Notes under the pieces: model-generated
The model's database searches: none
Seen by the model: only the letters and a program-made list of their open reading frames with translations
What the model was told of the DNA's origin: nothing
In this document: positions 62,973-64,000 of the stretch, one piece after another
Layout of the letters: the number at the start of each line of letters is the position of its first letter
How positions within the stretch are numbered: position 1 is the stretch's first letter
Position numbers and translations under genes: made by a program
From: Bradyrhizobiaceae bacterium Ga0074131
Lineage (GTDB): Bacteria > Pseudomonadota > Alphaproteobacteria > Rhizobiales > Xanthobacteraceae
Direction of reading: 5' to 3'
Assembly (NCBI GenBank): GCA_001464035.1
Contig: LNEC01000004.1
Coordinates: 1 to 64,000, forward strand
Length of the DNA: 64,000 bases

Positions 62973-64000
62973 GCCGAACCCGCAAAAACAAGAACCGAGC
63001 GGGGAGGCGCCTTTGTCTCGCCCCCCGAGGCGAAGTCCGCGGCCTCCTGCTGGACGTTCGCGGTGTTCAATAGCTGCTGCCAGCTCTTGTATTCCGGCAT
63101 CTTTGGCAGCCTGAATGCGATCTCTTCGGGGGCCGCGTTCAACACGACGAAGATCGGTTGCTGTCCATTGCCGGCCGGTCCGAGCACATAAGCGAGAAAG
63201 CGGCCTTCCGGGAAATTCCAGTCTGGCTCCTTCATTTCTTCGGCGGCCGGCGTCAGCCACAATACGCCATAGGAGCCGTCCGCCCGCCGTCCATCGAGCC
63301 AGCGCTGCGACCGGATCTGCGGAAAGCGCTTTCGCAACTCGGCCATGTGACCGACGAACTCGGTGAGGTCGTCGCCGTCGCGACCAAGTCCTTCCCAGCC
63401 GACCCAGCCGATCTCGCTATCCTGGCAATACGCGTTATTGTTGCCGTTCTGGGTGTTGCCGACTTCATCTCCGGCCAGAATCAGTGGCACCCCTTGGGCG
63501 AGCATCAAACACGCGAGCTGGTTCTTCCTTAGCTGGCGACGCAGAGCGGTTATGGCAGGGTCGTCGGTCGGGCCTTCGTGGCCGCAATTGTTGCTGAGGT
63601 TGTCGCTTGAGCCGTCTCGGTTGTCTTCGCCGTTGGCTTCGTTGTGCTTTTCGTTGTAGCTGAACAGATCCGCCAGCGTGAAGCCGTCATGGACCGTGAT
63701 GTGGTTGACGCTGGCGCGAGGCTTGCGACCGTCATGGTTGAACAGGTCGGACGAGCCGGTCATGCGGCGCGACACTTCGCCGATCAGGCTGCCTTCGCCG
63801 CTCCAGTAGCGCCGCATCGCGCTGCGATAGCGGTCGTTCCATTCCGACCATTGCGACGGGAACGCGCCGACTTGATAGCCACCCATGCCCAGGTCCCAGG
63901 GCTCGGCGACCAGCTTCACAGAAGCCAATACCGGGTCCTGACGGATCGCGGTCAGGAACGACGCATTGCGATCGTATCCGTTCGGCCCGCGCGCCAGCGT
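62969..64000 (-). CDS. glgX: Glycogen debranching enzyme GlgX/TreX (C-terminal part)
   Basis: 343 codons plus stop are visible; the gene continues beyond the right edge. Seen segments: LARGPNGYDRNASFLTAI, LVAEPWDLGMGGYQVGAFP (acid/base Glu), then VNHITVHDGFTLADLFSYNE (catalytic Asp region) and ILAGDEVGNTQNGNNNAYCQ. GH13 isoamylase type, which cleaves alpha-1,6 branches. First gene of the glgX-treZ-treY operon that turns glycogen into trehalose. Confidence 0.93.
   Translation of the reverse strand, partial: TLARGPNGYDRNASFLTAIRQDPVLASVKLVAEPWDLGMGGYQVGAFPSQWSEWNDRYRSAMRRYWSGEGSLIGEVSRRMTGSSDLFNHDGRKPRASVNHITVHDGFTLADLFSYNEKHNEANGEDNRDGSSDNLSNNCGHEGPTDDPAITALRRQLRKNQLACLMLAQGVPLILAGDEVGNTQNGNNNAYCQDSEIGWVGWEGLGRDGDDLTEFVGHMAELRKRFPQIRSQRWLDGRRADGSYGVLWLTPAAEEMKEPDWNFPEGRFLAYVLGPAGNGQQPIFVVLNAAPEEIAFRLPKMPEYKSWQQLLNTANVQQEAADFASGGETKAPPRSVLVFAGSA

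Overview
The right half (about 32-64 kb) reads as chromosome of an alphaproteobacterium, most likely Bradyrhizobium or a close Nitrobacteraceae relative. The reasons are high GC, dispersed palindromic repeats typical of that family, a Ku/LigD end-joining pair, a polyhydroxyalkanoate granule protein, treY/treZ/glgX, and a NAD-linked formate dehydrogenase cluster. The left half (1-31,960) is accessory DNA. It is a patchwork of defence, small hypothetical and mobile genes that ends in an excisionase and a tyrosine integrase lying 17 bp from the 3' end of a CAU-anticodon tRNA. This is the usual layout of an integrative element inserted at a tRNA. The far end of the element is not visible in the window.

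Left half, in order. A gene of unknown function (313-1041, minus) faces an 82-residue protein preceded by an alphaproteobacterial LexA box (1337-1585). Next come a DUF2130 nuclease-like protein and a GHKL-ATPase/PD-(D/E)XK protein. A co-oriented operon follows: SNF2-type helicase, type III Mod methyltransferase, type III Res helicase-nuclease, and a DUF262-DUF1524 (GmrSD-like) nuclease (5,754-15,383). After a uracil-glycosylase-like gene comes a tight four-gene cassette in which each junction overlaps by 4 bp (16,698-19,709). It encodes a 119-residue protein beginning (M)GSSGSGRISDYPG, a PfkB-kinase/nucleoside 2-deoxyribosyltransferase fusion, a QueC-like enzyme and a HhH DNA glycosylase. I regard this cassette as the best candidate for an undescribed, probably anti-phage, system. 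It resembles the QueC-containing type IV CBASS and Qat loci but has no recognisable CD-NTase, ATPase or TatD partner. From 20 to 26.5 kb there are a lone response regulator, decayed small genes, a short tyrosine recombinase, several conserved hypotheticals, a DUF3768 gene, an XRE regulator with a palindromic operator and a secreted hydrolase. From 26.6 to 31.96 kb lie lower-GC genes, a DUF927 helicase-like replication protein, and the excisionase/integrase pair.

Right half, in order. After the tRNA come a DUF1328 membrane protein, a Bug-type binding protein, a truncated TAXI-family binding protein followed by repeats, and an orphan ABC substrate-binding protein. A molybdenum/tungsten and formate block follows (35.5-51.6 kb). 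It holds a tungstate-type ABC transporter (permease, ATPase, binding protein), two divergent MoeA-like proteins, an SDR, mobA, fdhD, mobB, moeA, a TusA-like sulfur carrier, an OFA-family transporter, a NuoE-NuoF fusion subunit and the catalytic formate dehydrogenase subunit. Together these import the metal oxyanion, build and sulfurate bis-MGD cofactor, and oxidise formate to CO2 with NAD+.

Then come three small overlapping membrane/winged-helix-like genes, a DUF6496 basic protein, a repeat-rich gap, divergent ku and ligD, DUF3309 and PHA-granule proteins, and the trehalose/glycogen operon glgX-treZ-treY running off the right edge. I saw no rRNA operon, CRISPR array or intact insertion sequence.
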